From Flavobacterium frigidarium DSM 17623 (lineage in GTDB: Bacteria; Bacteroidota; Bacteroidia; Flavobacteriales; Flavobacteriaceae): 64,000 nucleotides of DNA. The DNA lies in contig NZ_AUDO01000011.1 in the NCBI RefSeq assembly GCF_000425505.1, forward strand, positions 62,001-126,000, written 5' to 3'. Position numbers and translations under genes: made by a program. Positions 43,769 through 52,197 of the stretch are shown here, piece after piece (the first letter of the stretch is position 1; the number at the start of each line of letters is the position of its first letter). The notes below the pieces were generated by a model, which searched no databases, was not told where the DNA came from, and saw nothing but the letters and a program-made list of their open reading frames with translations.

Positions 43769-44045
43769 TCAAAGTACGGTGGGGGATGTATTGCAGCAAA
43801 TTATTAAGGTCAATAAGCTACAGCCAGGAATGGATCAAATTGATGTGAAAGACGCATGGAGCAACTTGATGGGGAATGGCGTGAATAGTTACACTCGCAA
43901 TGTGATTTTAAAAGGAGGAACCTTATATGTAGAGTTAACTTCATCTGTTTTAAGGGAAGAGCTAAGTCATGGAAAAAGTAAAATTATTAAAATGATTAAT
44001 GAAGAATTAAGACGTGATGTGGTTACTGCAGTTGTTTTAAGATAA
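43749..44045 (+). CDS. DUF721 / DciA-like protein
   Basis: 98 residues. MAKRLNNQSTVGDVLQQIIK, VKDAWSNLMGNGVNSYTRNV, KGGTLYVELTSSVLREELSH and KSKIIKMINEEL follow the DUF721 pattern. DciA proteins of this family load or operate the replicative helicase DnaB in bacteria that lack DnaC. The start inside the lipoprotein gene (20-bp overlap) is the only ATG that keeps the conserved N-terminus. Confidence 0.85.
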   Translation: MAKRLNNQSTVGDVLQQIIKVNKLQPGMDQIDVKDAWSNLMGNGVNSYTRNVILKGGTLYVELTSSVLREELSHGKSKIIKMINEELRRDVVTAVVLR

Positions 44046-44070
44046 CTGATAAAAGCATTTTAATTAATAA

Positions 44071-44107
44071 GAAAGCGATCGAGAAAAATATCTTGGACCG
44101 CTTTTTT
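44071..44107. terminator. Bidirectional terminator between convergent genes
   Basis: AAAGCGATCGAGA pairs imperfectly with TCTTGGACCGCTTT, followed by T7 on the plus strand and a weaker T-rich run on the minus strand. Confidence 0.7.
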
Positions 44108-44118
44108 TATGATGTATT

Positions 44119-44559
44119 TTAACCTTTATGAATGTCTTTTATGAACTCGTCATATTCTAAATAAAATAATTCAAGTGCGTGCATGTTTTTATTATAGAAA
44201 TCAAATATAGCATCCCAATTGTTTCTATTACTCACGCCAACACCTAATTTCTCAACCCAGATACGACTAATTGTTTTACCACTTTCAAGAGTGTGGTTTT
44301 CTTCATAAACAAGGTCTTTAATAAACTCTTCTTCAAGAATATTTTTAAGCGCCACTAATTTGTCAAAGTAGGCCTTGCGCATCTCATCATTGCGGGGTTC
44401 GATATCAATAATTACCTGCGCTTTTTTATTATCGACATAAAATTTAAAAGAAAAATCTTTAATTTTAGTATCATACAATACCCATTTGCTAGGATATTTA
44501 TCTGCGAATGTTACCCAGAATTCTCTTTTTAATTTTTGAGTTTCTTCTCTGCTGTACAT
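44119..44559 (-). CDS. DUF4268 family protein
   Basis: 146 residues, soluble. MYSREETQKLKREFWVTFAD, DFSFKFYVDNKKAQVIIDIE and RIWVEKLGVGVSNRNNWDAI match the DUF4268 pattern. That fold is sometimes attached to restriction-type proteins, but this stand-alone flavobacterial form is an ordinary housekeeping-like gene; no catalytic residues recognised. Function unknown. Confidence 0.85.
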   Translation of the reverse strand: MYSREETQKLKREFWVTFADKYPSKWVLYDTKIKDFSFKFYVDNKKAQVIIDIEPRNDEMRKAYFDKLVALKNILEEEFIKDLVYEENHTLESGKTISRIWVEKLGVGVSNRNNWDAIFDFYNKNMHALELFYLEYDEFIKDIHKG

Positions 44560-44654
44560 TTGTAAACTGGATTTAGATTTTAGAAAATTTGCGCACGACT
44601 CTTTTCTAAACTATATTTATATTCTTTTTTAGAGTACAAAAATAGACTTTGATT

Positions 44655-45311
44655 ATGGATTTTCAATCTTTTTTAAAATATGTTCCTTTATTAGCTGAAA
44701 CCGAATTGCCTGGAGTTGCTGCACACCGTCTCATGGCACCTTTAGAACGCATTGAGAGCTTGCAACCCAAAGAGGAAAGCACCGCAAAAAAAGCCGCAGT
44801 CATGATGTTATTTTATCCTAAAGAGGAGGAAACACATTTGGTTTTAATTGTACGAAACACCTACAAAGGCGTGCACTCTGCACAAATAGCATTTCCTGGA
44901 GGGAAATATGAAAATGAGGATGTAGATTATAAATGTACTGCTTTGCGAGAAACCCATGAAGAGGTAGGTGTCTCTCCAGATAAAATAGAAGTAATTAAAG
45001 CATTTACTCCCATGTATATTCCGCCTAGCAACTTCATGGTGTACCCATTTCTTGGAGTGGCTGAACAACCATTGAAATTTACAGCTGATCCAAGCGAAGT
45101 GGCTGCAATTATTGAGTTGCCACTGGCTGTATTTTTAAGCGACGAAATTGTAGTTGCTACTGCAATGACCACCTCTTATGCTGTCGATATTACTGTTCCT
45201 GCTTTTAATATTGAAGGAAAAATAGTTTGGGGAGCTACTGCTATGATGTTAAGCGAGTTAAAAGAGGTCATCAAGACTGTACTTAAAAACGAGACAACTA
45301 TAAAGCTATAA
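44655..45311 (+). CDS. Nudix hydrolase, CoA pyrophosphatase-like
   Basis: 218 residues from the ATG at 44655 (an in-frame TTG six bases earlier is not needed). Nudix box GGKYENEDVDYKCTALRETH plus EEVGV with the catalytic REThEE glutamates; upstream LVLIVRNTYKGVHSAQIAFP is the NUDT7/8-type pattern of coenzyme A pyrophosphatases. Probably hydrolyses CoA or CoA esters to phosphopantetheine and 3',5'-ADP. Followed by plsC, which also uses acyl thioesters, but a separate promoter lies between. Confidence 0.92.
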   Translation: MDFQSFLKYVPLLAETELPGVAAHRLMAPLERIESLQPKEESTAKKAAVMMLFYPKEEETHLVLIVRNTYKGVHSAQIAFPGGKYENEDVDYKCTALRETHEEVGVSPDKIEVIKAFTPMYIPPSNFMVYPFLGVAEQPLKFTADPSEVAAIIELPLAVFLSDEIVVATAMTTSYAVDITVPAFNIEGKIVWGATAMMLSELKEVIKTVLKNETTIKL

Positions 45312-45381
45312 ATTGCTTTCTTTTCTTGTATATTCACCGTATGACTACTGTTAAAGCAAATTACTACAAGAATAAATTTTG

Positions 45382-45389
45382 TAAGTTTG
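45382..45389 (+). promoter_or_regulatory. -7 promoter box for plsC
   Basis: TAAGTTTG, perfect TAnnTTTG, 34 bp before the ATG at 45423. Confidence 0.6.
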
Positions 45390-45422
45390 TAGTTCGAATT
45401 TAGAAAATTAAAACACAATTTT

Positions 45423-46247
45423 ATGGGATTATTGAAGAGAAATCCTTTTGGTCATATCATATTCTTAAAACGATGGTTAATTAGAGCGTTTGGTGCAGCA
45501 ACGCACAGACGTTACCGCGGTTTTAATGAATTACAAATTGAAGGTTCTGAAATTATCAGAAATTTGCCAGACCGCAATGTGCTTTTTATATCTAATCATC
45601 AAACCTATTTTGCTGATGTTGTGGCTATGTTTCATGTTTTTAACGCCAGTCTAAAAGGAAGAGAGAACAATATCAAGAACATAGGCTATTTATGGAATCC
45701 TAAAATGAACATGTACTATGTCGCTGCCAAAGAAACAATGGAAGCAGGTCTATTGACGCGTATTATGGCTTATGCTGGAGCAATATCAGTAGAGCGTACT
45801 TGGCGTGAAAAAGGAGTTGATGTAGTAGATAAAAAAGACGTAAACCCTAACGACACTGAAAGCATAAAGGTAGCACTTGACGATGGTTGGGTCATCACTT
45901 TTCCACAAGGAACAACAAAAGCTTTTAAACCAGTGCGTAAAGGAACGGCCCATATTATTAAGGAACACCGCCCTATTGTAGTGCCTATTGTAATTGATGG
46001 TTTTAGACGTTCATTTGATAAAAAAGGTTTGAGAATGAAAAAGAAGGGAATCTTACAATCATTTATTATAAAAGAGCCTTTACAAATTGACTACGATAAC
46101 GATACTATTGACGAGATTGTAGAAAAGGTAGAATATGCTATTGAGCAACATCCCTCTTTTTTAAAGGTGATTCCTGAAGAAATTCTAGACGAAGAAGAAA
46201 AATTAAACTCAAGAAGGCGTTACAGTTATAAAGAAAATAAGAGCTAA
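45423..46247 (+). CDS. plsC: 1-acyl-sn-glycerol-3-phosphate acyltransferase (PlsC family)
   Basis: 274 residues. Makes phosphatidic acid from lysophosphatidic acid at the inner membrane. Acyltransferase motif I appears as NHQTYFAD, with six positions from His to Asp rather than the canonical HX4D; motif III-like FPQGTTKAFKPVRKGTAHII and motif IV RPIVVPIVI follow. No strong membrane helix, so peripheral attachment is likely. Family membership is clear; lipid specificity is not proven. Confidence 0.9.
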   Translation: MGLLKRNPFGHIIFLKRWLIRAFGAATHRRYRGFNELQIEGSEIIRNLPDRNVLFISNHQTYFADVVAMFHVFNASLKGRENNIKNIGYLWNPKMNMYYVAAKETMEAGLLTRIMAYAGAISVERTWREKGVDVVDKKDVNPNDTESIKVALDDGWVITFPQGTTKAFKPVRKGTAHIIKEHRPIVVPIVIDGFRRSFDKKGLRMKKKGILQSFIIKEPLQIDYDNDTIDEIVEKVEYAIEQHPSFLKVIPEEILDEEEKLNSRRRYSYKENKS

Positions 46248-46271
46248 AATTTTATCAAAAGCTTTAAAAAA

Positions 46272-46307
46272 TAAACCCAGCAACTACTATAATTGCTGGG
46301 TTTTTTA
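46272..46307. terminator. Terminator between plsC and the convergent sigma operon
   Basis: AACCCAGCAA pairs with TTGCTGGGTT around CTACTATAA, then T6. The left side has AAAATAAA, so it may work weakly in both directions. Confidence 0.88.
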
Positions 46308-46330
46308 CTTGAAAAAAATTAGTACCACTA

Positions 46331-46984
46331 CTACAAGTCTATCTTCTTCAATTCTTTATAGTTTAAGAGTAATCTTCTTAACAACAAACCATATAAAAGT
46401 CTGTAGAATAACCAAATAATTCCTATAGCAAGCGCTGTAATTGCTATGATTACTAGGAATGAAACAATATAAATGCTGTTAGATATCTCGGCTAAGTGTT
46501 TTCCGTTTTCCATTGTTTGGTGCAACAGAGCACTTTTCAATCCAAAAGTCAAAAACGCAATAAAAAATACTGCAATGGTGACCAAATTAAATAAAATATA
46601 ATTGTGAACAGTTTTCCTTGTTCGCAAAATATTTTTCATTAATAGCTTCGTATTGTCTGTTGCAGAAACTTGTCTATACATTTTATAAAACAACACAATG
46701 AAATATATAATAGCCGCATATAGAAATATGGTGAATCCCTGATAATAATTGTAAATCCCTAGGCTCTTAATAAATCGGGTATTATTTTCATCGATGTCTG
46801 TAAATGACAACAAAATATTTAAAAATGTGCTTAAGCTAAATTCAATAATGCTAATAATTAAAATCCATTTTACTATCGAAGATGATTTCTTGTGAATCAT
46901 CTTGTATATTTCTGTCTCTGATACCTGCTCAAAAGAATTTTCATTCCTCTTCCAATCCTTTTTTAATAAATCCAGCTCTTTCAT
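46331..46984 (-). CDS. Membrane protein paired with an ECF sigma factor
   Basis: 217 residues. Cytosolic N-terminus (MKELDLLKKDWKRNENSFEQVSE...) and four transmembrane helices (about 39-61, 79-101, 127-148, 167-190), with a basic C-terminus. It begins 5 bp after the sigma gene stop. Position and topology suggest a membrane-bound regulator or anti-sigma factor, although there is no zinc motif (HxxxCxxC). Anti-sigma activity is inferred only. Confidence 0.72.
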   Translation of the reverse strand: MKELDLLKKDWKRNENSFEQVSETEIYKMIHKKSSSIVKWILIISIIEFSLSTFLNILLSFTDIDENNTRFIKSLGIYNYYQGFTIFLYAAIIYFIVLFYKMYRQVSATDNTKLLMKNILRTRKTVHNYILFNLVTIAVFFIAFLTFGLKSALLHQTMENGKHLAEISNSIYIVSFLVIIAITALAIGIIWLFYRLLYGLLLRRLLLNYKELKKIDL

Positions 46985-46989
46985 AATTC

Positions 46990-47484
46990 TTAAGGATTTA
47001 AAATTTTCTTTAGTTTTCCCTTTATTCTGTTCATTTTAACCCTTGCATTCACCTCGCTTATACCTAAGGTTTCTGCAATTTCGCGGTAATCCTTGTCTTC
47101 TAAATACATGAATATTAACGCTTTTTCAATGTCATTTAATTGGTAAACTGCCTTGTACATGAGCTTGATTTGCTCTTCCTCTTCATAATTGTATTCTATC
47201 TCCTTGGTGAAATGTTGCCTGCTTTCATATTCTACTGTGGCAATAGTTCGTTTATTTTTTCGATATAAAGTAATGGCAGTGTTTAAGGCAACGCGATACG
47301 CCCATGTGGAAAATTTACTCTCGCCTCTAAATTTGGGGAAAGCTTTCCATAACTGAATCGTGATTTCTTGAAACAAATCTTTATGCGAGTCTTCGCAATC
47401 AGTATATAATCGACATATTTTATGGATTATATTCTGATTTGCTTGCAGCTGCTGCACAAAAGAATGTTCGAGATTTTCAGTCAT
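46990..47484 (-). CDS. ECF-type RNA polymerase sigma factor
   Basis: 164 residues. Region 2 HKDLFQEITIQLWKAFPKFR, SKFSTWAYRVALNTAI; region 4 DKDYREIAETLGISEVNARV, KMNRIKGKLKKIL. Alternative sigma factor, presumably held in check by the membrane protein encoded immediately downstream. The ATG is at 47482-47484; the dispersed element copy C lies 100 bp upstream. Confidence 0.94.
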   Translation of the reverse strand: MTENLEHSFVQQLQANQNIIHKICRLYTDCEDSHKDLFQEITIQLWKAFPKFRGESKFSTWAYRVALNTAITLYRKNKRTIATVEYESRQHFTKEIEYNYEEEEQIKLMYKAVYQLNDIEKALIFMYLEDKDYREIAETLGISEVNARVKMNRIKGKLKKILNP

Positions 47485-47582
47485 ATATACGTTAGTTACT
47501 TAAAAGTAGATTTTGTTACAATATATAACCCTTTTTTGGCTAAATAAATTCTTTTAATTTTTTGAAGCAGATGCTATCCGTT

Positions 47583-47666
47583 TACAACAGCGTTTAGTCC
47601 CGCTGTACGTTACAATCTCCCAGAAAACCGGGAGGATTTTCACTGCCATCGGGGCTATTTTAGTGC
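47583..47666 (-). ncRNA. Dispersed structured element, copy C (reverse)
   Basis: Read on the minus strand: GCACTAAAATAGCCCCGATG, GCAGTGAAAATCC, a perfect inner stem TCCCGG-TTTT-CTGGGA type, GATTGTAACGTACAGC and the 3' hairpin CAGCG-GGACTAAA-CGCTG. It lies between the divergent sigma and NDH-2 genes. Confidence 0.55.
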
Positions 47667-47752
47667 GACCAATTGCTATAAGATCGTTTCATAAAGAAGT
47701 ATAAAAAAGTACGTTTGAGATTCATTAATTATAGAATAAATCAATAAGATTG

Positions 47753-47760
47753 TATATTTG
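47753..47760 (+). promoter_or_regulatory. -7 promoter box for the NDH-2 gene
   Basis: TATATTTG, perfect TAnnTTTG, 21 bp before the ATG at 47782. Its location excludes the upstream in-frame TTG at 47758 as the start. Confidence 0.6.
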
Positions 47761-47781
47761 GGAATTATCAAACTACAACTT

Positions 47782-49086
47782 ATGAATATACCTGATTCAG
47801 CTTTACCAAGAATTGTAATTATTGGAGGAGGATTTGCCGGAATTGCATTAGCAAAACAACTTAAAAATCAAGCCGTGCAAACGGTTCTACTCGACAAGCA
47901 CAATTACCATACATTCCAGCCCTTGTTATATCAAGTAGCAACGGGCGGACTTGAAGCAGGATCAATTGCATACCCTATTCGTAAAGTAATACAAGAGTAT
48001 GATGATTGTTATTTTCGTCTCACATCTGTGCAAGAAATAGACACAAAAAATAGGCAAATTATTACCGAAATAGGCAATCTATCTTATGATTATCTTGTCA
48101 TTGCTACTGGTTCAAAGACAAATTATTTTGGAAACAGCGATATCAAGAGATACAGTATGTCAATGAAAACGATTCCGCAATCATTGAACATTCGCAGCTT
48201 AATCTTAGAAAATTTTGAGCAAGCTGTTCTAACTCGTGATACTGCAGAGCAAAACAGCTTAATTAACTTTGTTCTAGTAGGTGCAGGTCCTACAGGAGTT
48301 GAGTTAGCAGGAGCACTGGCTGAAATGAAAAAGGCCATTCTACAAAAAGATTATCCCGATTTAGATATCGCTAGAATGCAAATCAATTTAATTCAAAGTG
48401 GTGATCGCATTTTAAACACGATGAGTGAAAAAGCTTCGGCTGCTGCTGAAGAATTTTTAGAGAGTTTAGGGGTGACTATTTGGAAAAATGTGCGTGTTAC
48501 TAACTATGATGGAAAAACAGTAACTACAAATGCTAATATGAGTTTTGAAACCGCTACCATGATCTGGACTGCTGGGGTAGAAGGTGCGCTTGTTGCGGGA
48601 CTTGATGGAGAGTCATTAGTAGCAAGAGCAGCCCGGATTCGCGTTAATGAATTCAGTCAAGTACGTGGTTACGATGATATTTTTGCTGTAGGAGATATAG
48701 CTTCGATGGAGTCAGAGGATTTTCCTCAGGGACATCGTATGATGGCGCAACCTGCATTACAACAAGGAAAATTATTAGGGCAAAACCTAATCAAGCTAGT
48801 TCAAAATAAAAAAATGCAACCTTTTAAATACAATGATAAAGGCTCCATGGCAACCATAGGTCGCAACAAGGCTGTGGTAGATTTGCCTAATTATCATTTT
48901 CATGGCGTTTTTGCCTGGTTTGTTTGGATGTTTGTTCACTTATTTTCTTTAATAGGCTTTAAAAATAAAGCAGTAGTTTTCTTAAATTGGGTGTACAATT
49001 ACATACGTTTTGATCGCGAAGGCCGACTGATTATTAGACCTTATAAAAAGAAAAGTTTCACCACATTTACAAGTGATGAGGTTTAA
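47782..49086 (+). CDS. NAD(P)/FAD-dependent oxidoreductase, type II NADH dehydrogenase-like
   Basis: 434 residues from the ATG at 47782. FAD-binding motif RIVIIGGGFAGIALAKQL (about 11-28), conserved NYHTFQPLLYQVATGGLEAG, NAD-binding NFVLVGAGPTGVELAGALAE (about 161-180), FAD-contacting DIFAVGDIA and MAQPALQQGKLLGQNL. The C-terminal GVFAWFVWMFVHLFSLIGFK is hydrophobic and attaches the enzyme to the inner membrane. It would transfer electrons from NADH to menaquinone without pumping protons. Confidence 0.93.
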   Translation: MNIPDSALPRIVIIGGGFAGIALAKQLKNQAVQTVLLDKHNYHTFQPLLYQVATGGLEAGSIAYPIRKVIQEYDDCYFRLTSVQEIDTKNRQIITEIGNLSYDYLVIATGSKTNYFGNSDIKRYSMSMKTIPQSLNIRSLILENFEQAVLTRDTAEQNSLINFVLVGAGPTGVELAGALAEMKKAILQKDYPDLDIARMQINLIQSGDRILNTMSEKASAAAEEFLESLGVTIWKNVRVTNYDGKTVTTNANMSFETATMIWTAGVEGALVAGLDGESLVARAARIRVNEFSQVRGYDDIFAVGDIASMESEDFPQGHRMMAQPALQQGKLLGQNLIKLVQNKKMQPFKYNDKGSMATIGRNKAVVDLPNYHFHGVFAWFVWMFVHLFSLIGFKNKAVVFLNWVYNYIRFDREGRLIIRPYKKKSFTTFTSDEV

Positions 49087-49172
49087 TTTTTTCAAGTCCA
49101 TTAATAAAAGAGAAACTTTAAAATAAATTGTAATCACCGTACTACAACCGATTTTCGATATCGGCGACTTAC

Positions 49173-50234
49173 TTAAAGTTCTTCTGTTTTGTAATAGTTA
49201 ATCATTAAGTCGACAAATTTACTGTAGCTATCGATACCGTCCTTTTGCTGGTTAAGCTTTAGAAAATTATCATAGAATAAATGAAAAGCGATTTCGATAG
49301 GTGACTGATATTGTTCCCAGAAATCTTGGCTTTCTTGATAGTTTAGTAGTATCCCCTTGTGAACTTTGGGTATGATTTTTTCGAATGCTTGCTCATCTTT
49401 TAATTTAAGACTATTCAAGCAGTATTTTAAAGCAAAACTGTATCCGGAATATTTAAAGTATAAATCATCATTATTTATAGCAGATAGAAAACCTATAAAA
49501 TTACACTCGCTCTCACTAGCATATCCTATTTGGTGCGCCATTTCATGGGTTACCGTGCTGGGTAAATTGTATTTAGGTACTAAGTTATTTAATTGTGCTT
49601 CATTAGTAAAAGGATTTAAATAACCGCTAAATCCCATATAAGATAACGGAACTCGTAGTAAGGAATTTTTTGTACTCAATTCTTGAAATTGAAAGTAAGG
49701 ATAACGATTTGCTATTTTTTTGTAACCATTCAAGGTTTGTTTGTAAATACTTTCTGTGCTGTTTTGTACCGCAACTTTTGAGATGTCATTTAGTACAAGT
49801 TGTCTATGGATAGCGTTGGTTTTTACAATTAGTTTCTCGGTAAAATGGACTAAATCTTCATCAGAGTACTCAGTTTCAATTTGCATTTTTTCTGATAAGG
49901 GTTGGCGATAATAATTTAAAGCCCATAAAAAATGAAATAAAAAGTAAAATATAGAAATACAATTTACCATGCTTAGAAAGTGATCACGCCAAGCTGTTTT
50001 CCAAGATTTTCTATTTGACCAAAACCAACGGATAATTAATACAACTAGCGCTATGTAAGCAACATCTCCAACCGAAAACGGAAAAATACTAAACACAGTT
50101 CTTGAAAATACAGATAAAATAGGGAATAAACCATTACTATAATATTGCTCCACGAACTCAGGAAAGTGGGCTAGTATTTTTAAGGCTAGTATCTGGAAAA
50201 CGAGAAAAAATGCAAGAAAATATTTTGACTTCAC
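49173..50234 (-). CDS. DUF3810 family membrane protein with HExxH motif
   Basis: 353 residues. Three N-terminal membrane helices (about 5-22, 33-50 and 57-71), then a large domain with the metalloprotease motif HEMAHQIGYASESECNF (about residues 228-244; HExxH with a downstream Glu). This is the pattern of DUF3810, a Bacteroidetes/Firmicutes family of putative membrane-bound zinc peptidases. Substrate unknown. The open frame starts with GTG at 50232-50234; no earlier ATG exists. Confidence 0.88.
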   Translation of the reverse strand: MKSKYFLAFFLVFQILALKILAHFPEFVEQYYSNGLFPILSVFSRTVFSIFPFSVGDVAYIALVVLIIRWFWSNRKSWKTAWRDHFLSMVNCISIFYFLFHFLWALNYYRQPLSEKMQIETEYSDEDLVHFTEKLIVKTNAIHRQLVLNDISKVAVQNSTESIYKQTLNGYKKIANRYPYFQFQELSTKNSLLRVPLSYMGFSGYLNPFTNEAQLNNLVPKYNLPSTVTHEMAHQIGYASESECNFIGFLSAINNDDLYFKYSGYSFALKYCLNSLKLKDEQAFEKIIPKVHKGILLNYQESQDFWEQYQSPIEIAFHLFYDNFLKLNQQKDGIDSYSKFVDLMINYYKTEEL

Positions 50235-50373
50235 TTAAAGCTAAATTTATAAAGTTGTGAGAGGTAAATATAATCAGATTCTACAAAAATCAGTTCGCTA
50301 CAAGTCACTTTATTGCAATTTAACGAACTGATATTCGAGGAATAATTCCTGTACATCATGCAATCAAGAATTT

Positions 50374-51624
50374 CTAGCTTACAATTATTTCTGATTTTTT
50401 CTTACCCGTTTCTCTTAGTAACAAAGCAAAAGCGATAGATATACTGATACAGATAACCCAAAACATTCCAGCATTTTGAAAGTGAGTCTCTTTATTAGCA
50501 GCTGTTAATAAAGTATTTCCGTATAAATAACTAAATAAAGGGCCAAGTAATGACGTAACACCAAAAGTCAAAAAGTTTATAGCACCGGTAGCGCTTCCTT
50601 TCACGCTGTCAGGATTACTTTCTTTAATAATAGAATATGGTATCATTGCTGCCCCTGAAGCTACTCCCAGTAGAAAGGTGCTTACATACGCTGGATACAA
50701 TGTGGGTAAATACAATAATTGTAGCAAACTGGCAATCATTAATGAAGCACCTACAATTAATACAGGTTTTCTTCTTCCTATTTTATCGGCGATCCATCCC
50801 ATCAATGGGCAACCTACAACCCATCCTAAAGCCACAAATGCACTTGCTAAGGTTGCGGCCTCAAAGTCCATATTGCGGTCTTTTTGAAAAAAAGCGACAC
50901 CCCAAGTCATGGCAAAAATTGTTGTTGGTGCAAACAATAATCCAGAAATAGCACCACATAAATAACTTTGTTTGTTTGTGAATACAATTTTGTAAGGATC
51001 GAGTAGTCCAGTTTTACTACCGCTATCGTTCTTTAATATGTTTTCGTCTTTAGGAGTTACAAACAAGATGAAAACACCAATTATAATAATTAAAGCTCCT
51101 AATCCAATCCAAATAAAGTGTAGGCTAAAGCCTTGTCTTATTGCAGGCCCTATCAAAAATTGGCCAGCAGATCCACCAAGCATTCCTAGACATTGTGTTA
51201 CACCAATAGCAGTAGCTAATTTTCTAGGGGAAAAAGCTCTTGCTGCAAGATATACACAAGCAGGAAAAGCCATAGCCGAACCAGCACCTTGTAATAAACG
51301 ACCAATATAGCCATCATAAATGCTCGCAATTGTAAATAGTATACAACCCAAGCCTACGACGATAGTTCCTATCGATAAAGGATATTTTGCGCCCAATTTA
51401 TCTAGTGCTATTCCAGCAATTAAACTAGTCACAGAGTAGGTCAAGTAATACATTCCTATTACAGATGTTACTCCATTTGTCGAAGTCGTGAATGCAGTTG
51501 AAAGTTCTGGAATCATTACGCTAGGAGCAGAGCGCACAGCATATTCTAATAAATAAAAAATTAATCCAAAAGCCCAGGCTAATATATACGGGTTTCTAGG
51601 AACCACAGTGGTATTTGTTTGCAT
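50374..51624 (-). CDS. MFS transporter
   Basis: 416 residues, about 12 transmembrane helices. The MFS loop 2-3 motif appears as GIALDKLGAKYPL and the loop 8-9 copy as GWIADKIGRRKPVL. EYAVRSAPSVMIPEL in the first helix region resembles the anion:cation symporter / oxalate-formate type group. Substrate not deducible. Own promoter at 51693-51700. Confidence 0.92.
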   Translation of the reverse strand: MQTNTTVVPRNPYILAWAFGLIFYLLEYAVRSAPSVMIPELSTAFTTSTNGVTSVIGMYYLTYSVTSLIAGIALDKLGAKYPLSIGTIVVGLGCILFTIASIYDGYIGRLLQGAGSAMAFPACVYLAARAFSPRKLATAIGVTQCLGMLGGSAGQFLIGPAIRQGFSLHFIWIGLGALIIIIGVFILFVTPKDENILKNDSGSKTGLLDPYKIVFTNKQSYLCGAISGLLFAPTTIFAMTWGVAFFQKDRNMDFEAATLASAFVALGWVVGCPLMGWIADKIGRRKPVLIVGASLMIASLLQLLYLPTLYPAYVSTFLLGVASGAAMIPYSIIKESNPDSVKGSATGAINFLTFGVTSLLGPLFSYLYGNTLLTAANKETHFQNAGMFWVICISISIAFALLLRETGKKKSEIIVS

Positions 51625-51692
51625 AATAATATGAAAAAGCTCGTTGCGACGTCTTGTTTGTAGTGTTGGGTCGCAATAAGTAATGAGTATTC

Positions 51693-51700
51693 CAAATTTA
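51693..51700 (-). promoter_or_regulatory. -7 promoter box for the MFS transporter gene
   Basis: The reverse complement reads TAAATTTG, perfect TAnnTTTG, about 70 bp before the ATG. Confidence 0.5.
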
Positions 51701-52155
51701 CAAATACAGTTTGCAATATAATAATGCGACGTTCGATTTACTTTATTTTATCTCTTCAGGCGATTTAAAAATTTGATATGTTTTTTTTATCCTTATTTCT
51801 AAATTTTTTTTGCCAAAAAATCTTAATTTTTCTGTGATATTATAATGTTGGTTTGAGTCTTCATAAGTTGTTATTGCTATCTGTGCTTAGGATTGTAACA
51901 CAAATTAGTTTCGCATAGTGATATTACTACCCGCTTGTACTCGAAGGAGGCTCGCTATAACGAATGTTTTAGTCATGCAAGTAATCCAATATTTGAAGCA
52001 ATAAAATTTTTAACGCTTTTAATATAGAAAGTCATTATTTAAAAGGCATTTATTTTCGAATATAAAAATTGTAAGCTATTTGAAAAATGTTCAAAAATGC
52101 TGAGTTTTCGAGTTTATAAATTGCGTTATAGTCAGGAAATCGAATTTAAACTTTG

Positions 52156-52163
52156 TAACTTTG
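52156..52163 (+). promoter_or_regulatory. -7 promoter box for pepD
   Basis: TAACTTTG, perfect TAnnTTTG, 35 bp before the ATG at 52198. Confidence 0.6.
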
Positions 52164-52197
52164 AGTTTTAAAATTGTTAAACATCAAATAATCATAA

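Larger units (their letters stand above)
51625..52197. other. 573-bp divergent intergenic region
   Basis: Contains the promoter boxes of the MFS gene (51693-51700) and pepD (52156-52163). No ORF, repeat or RNA gene recognised; a slightly GC-richer patch near 51930-51970 (CTCGAAGGAGGCTCGC) is unexplained. Confidence 0.55.

Noticed and set aside
50637..50951. A 104-codon frame opposite the MFS transporter
   Set aside because: Fully antisense to a well-supported transporter with all family motifs; lacks any recognisable domain.
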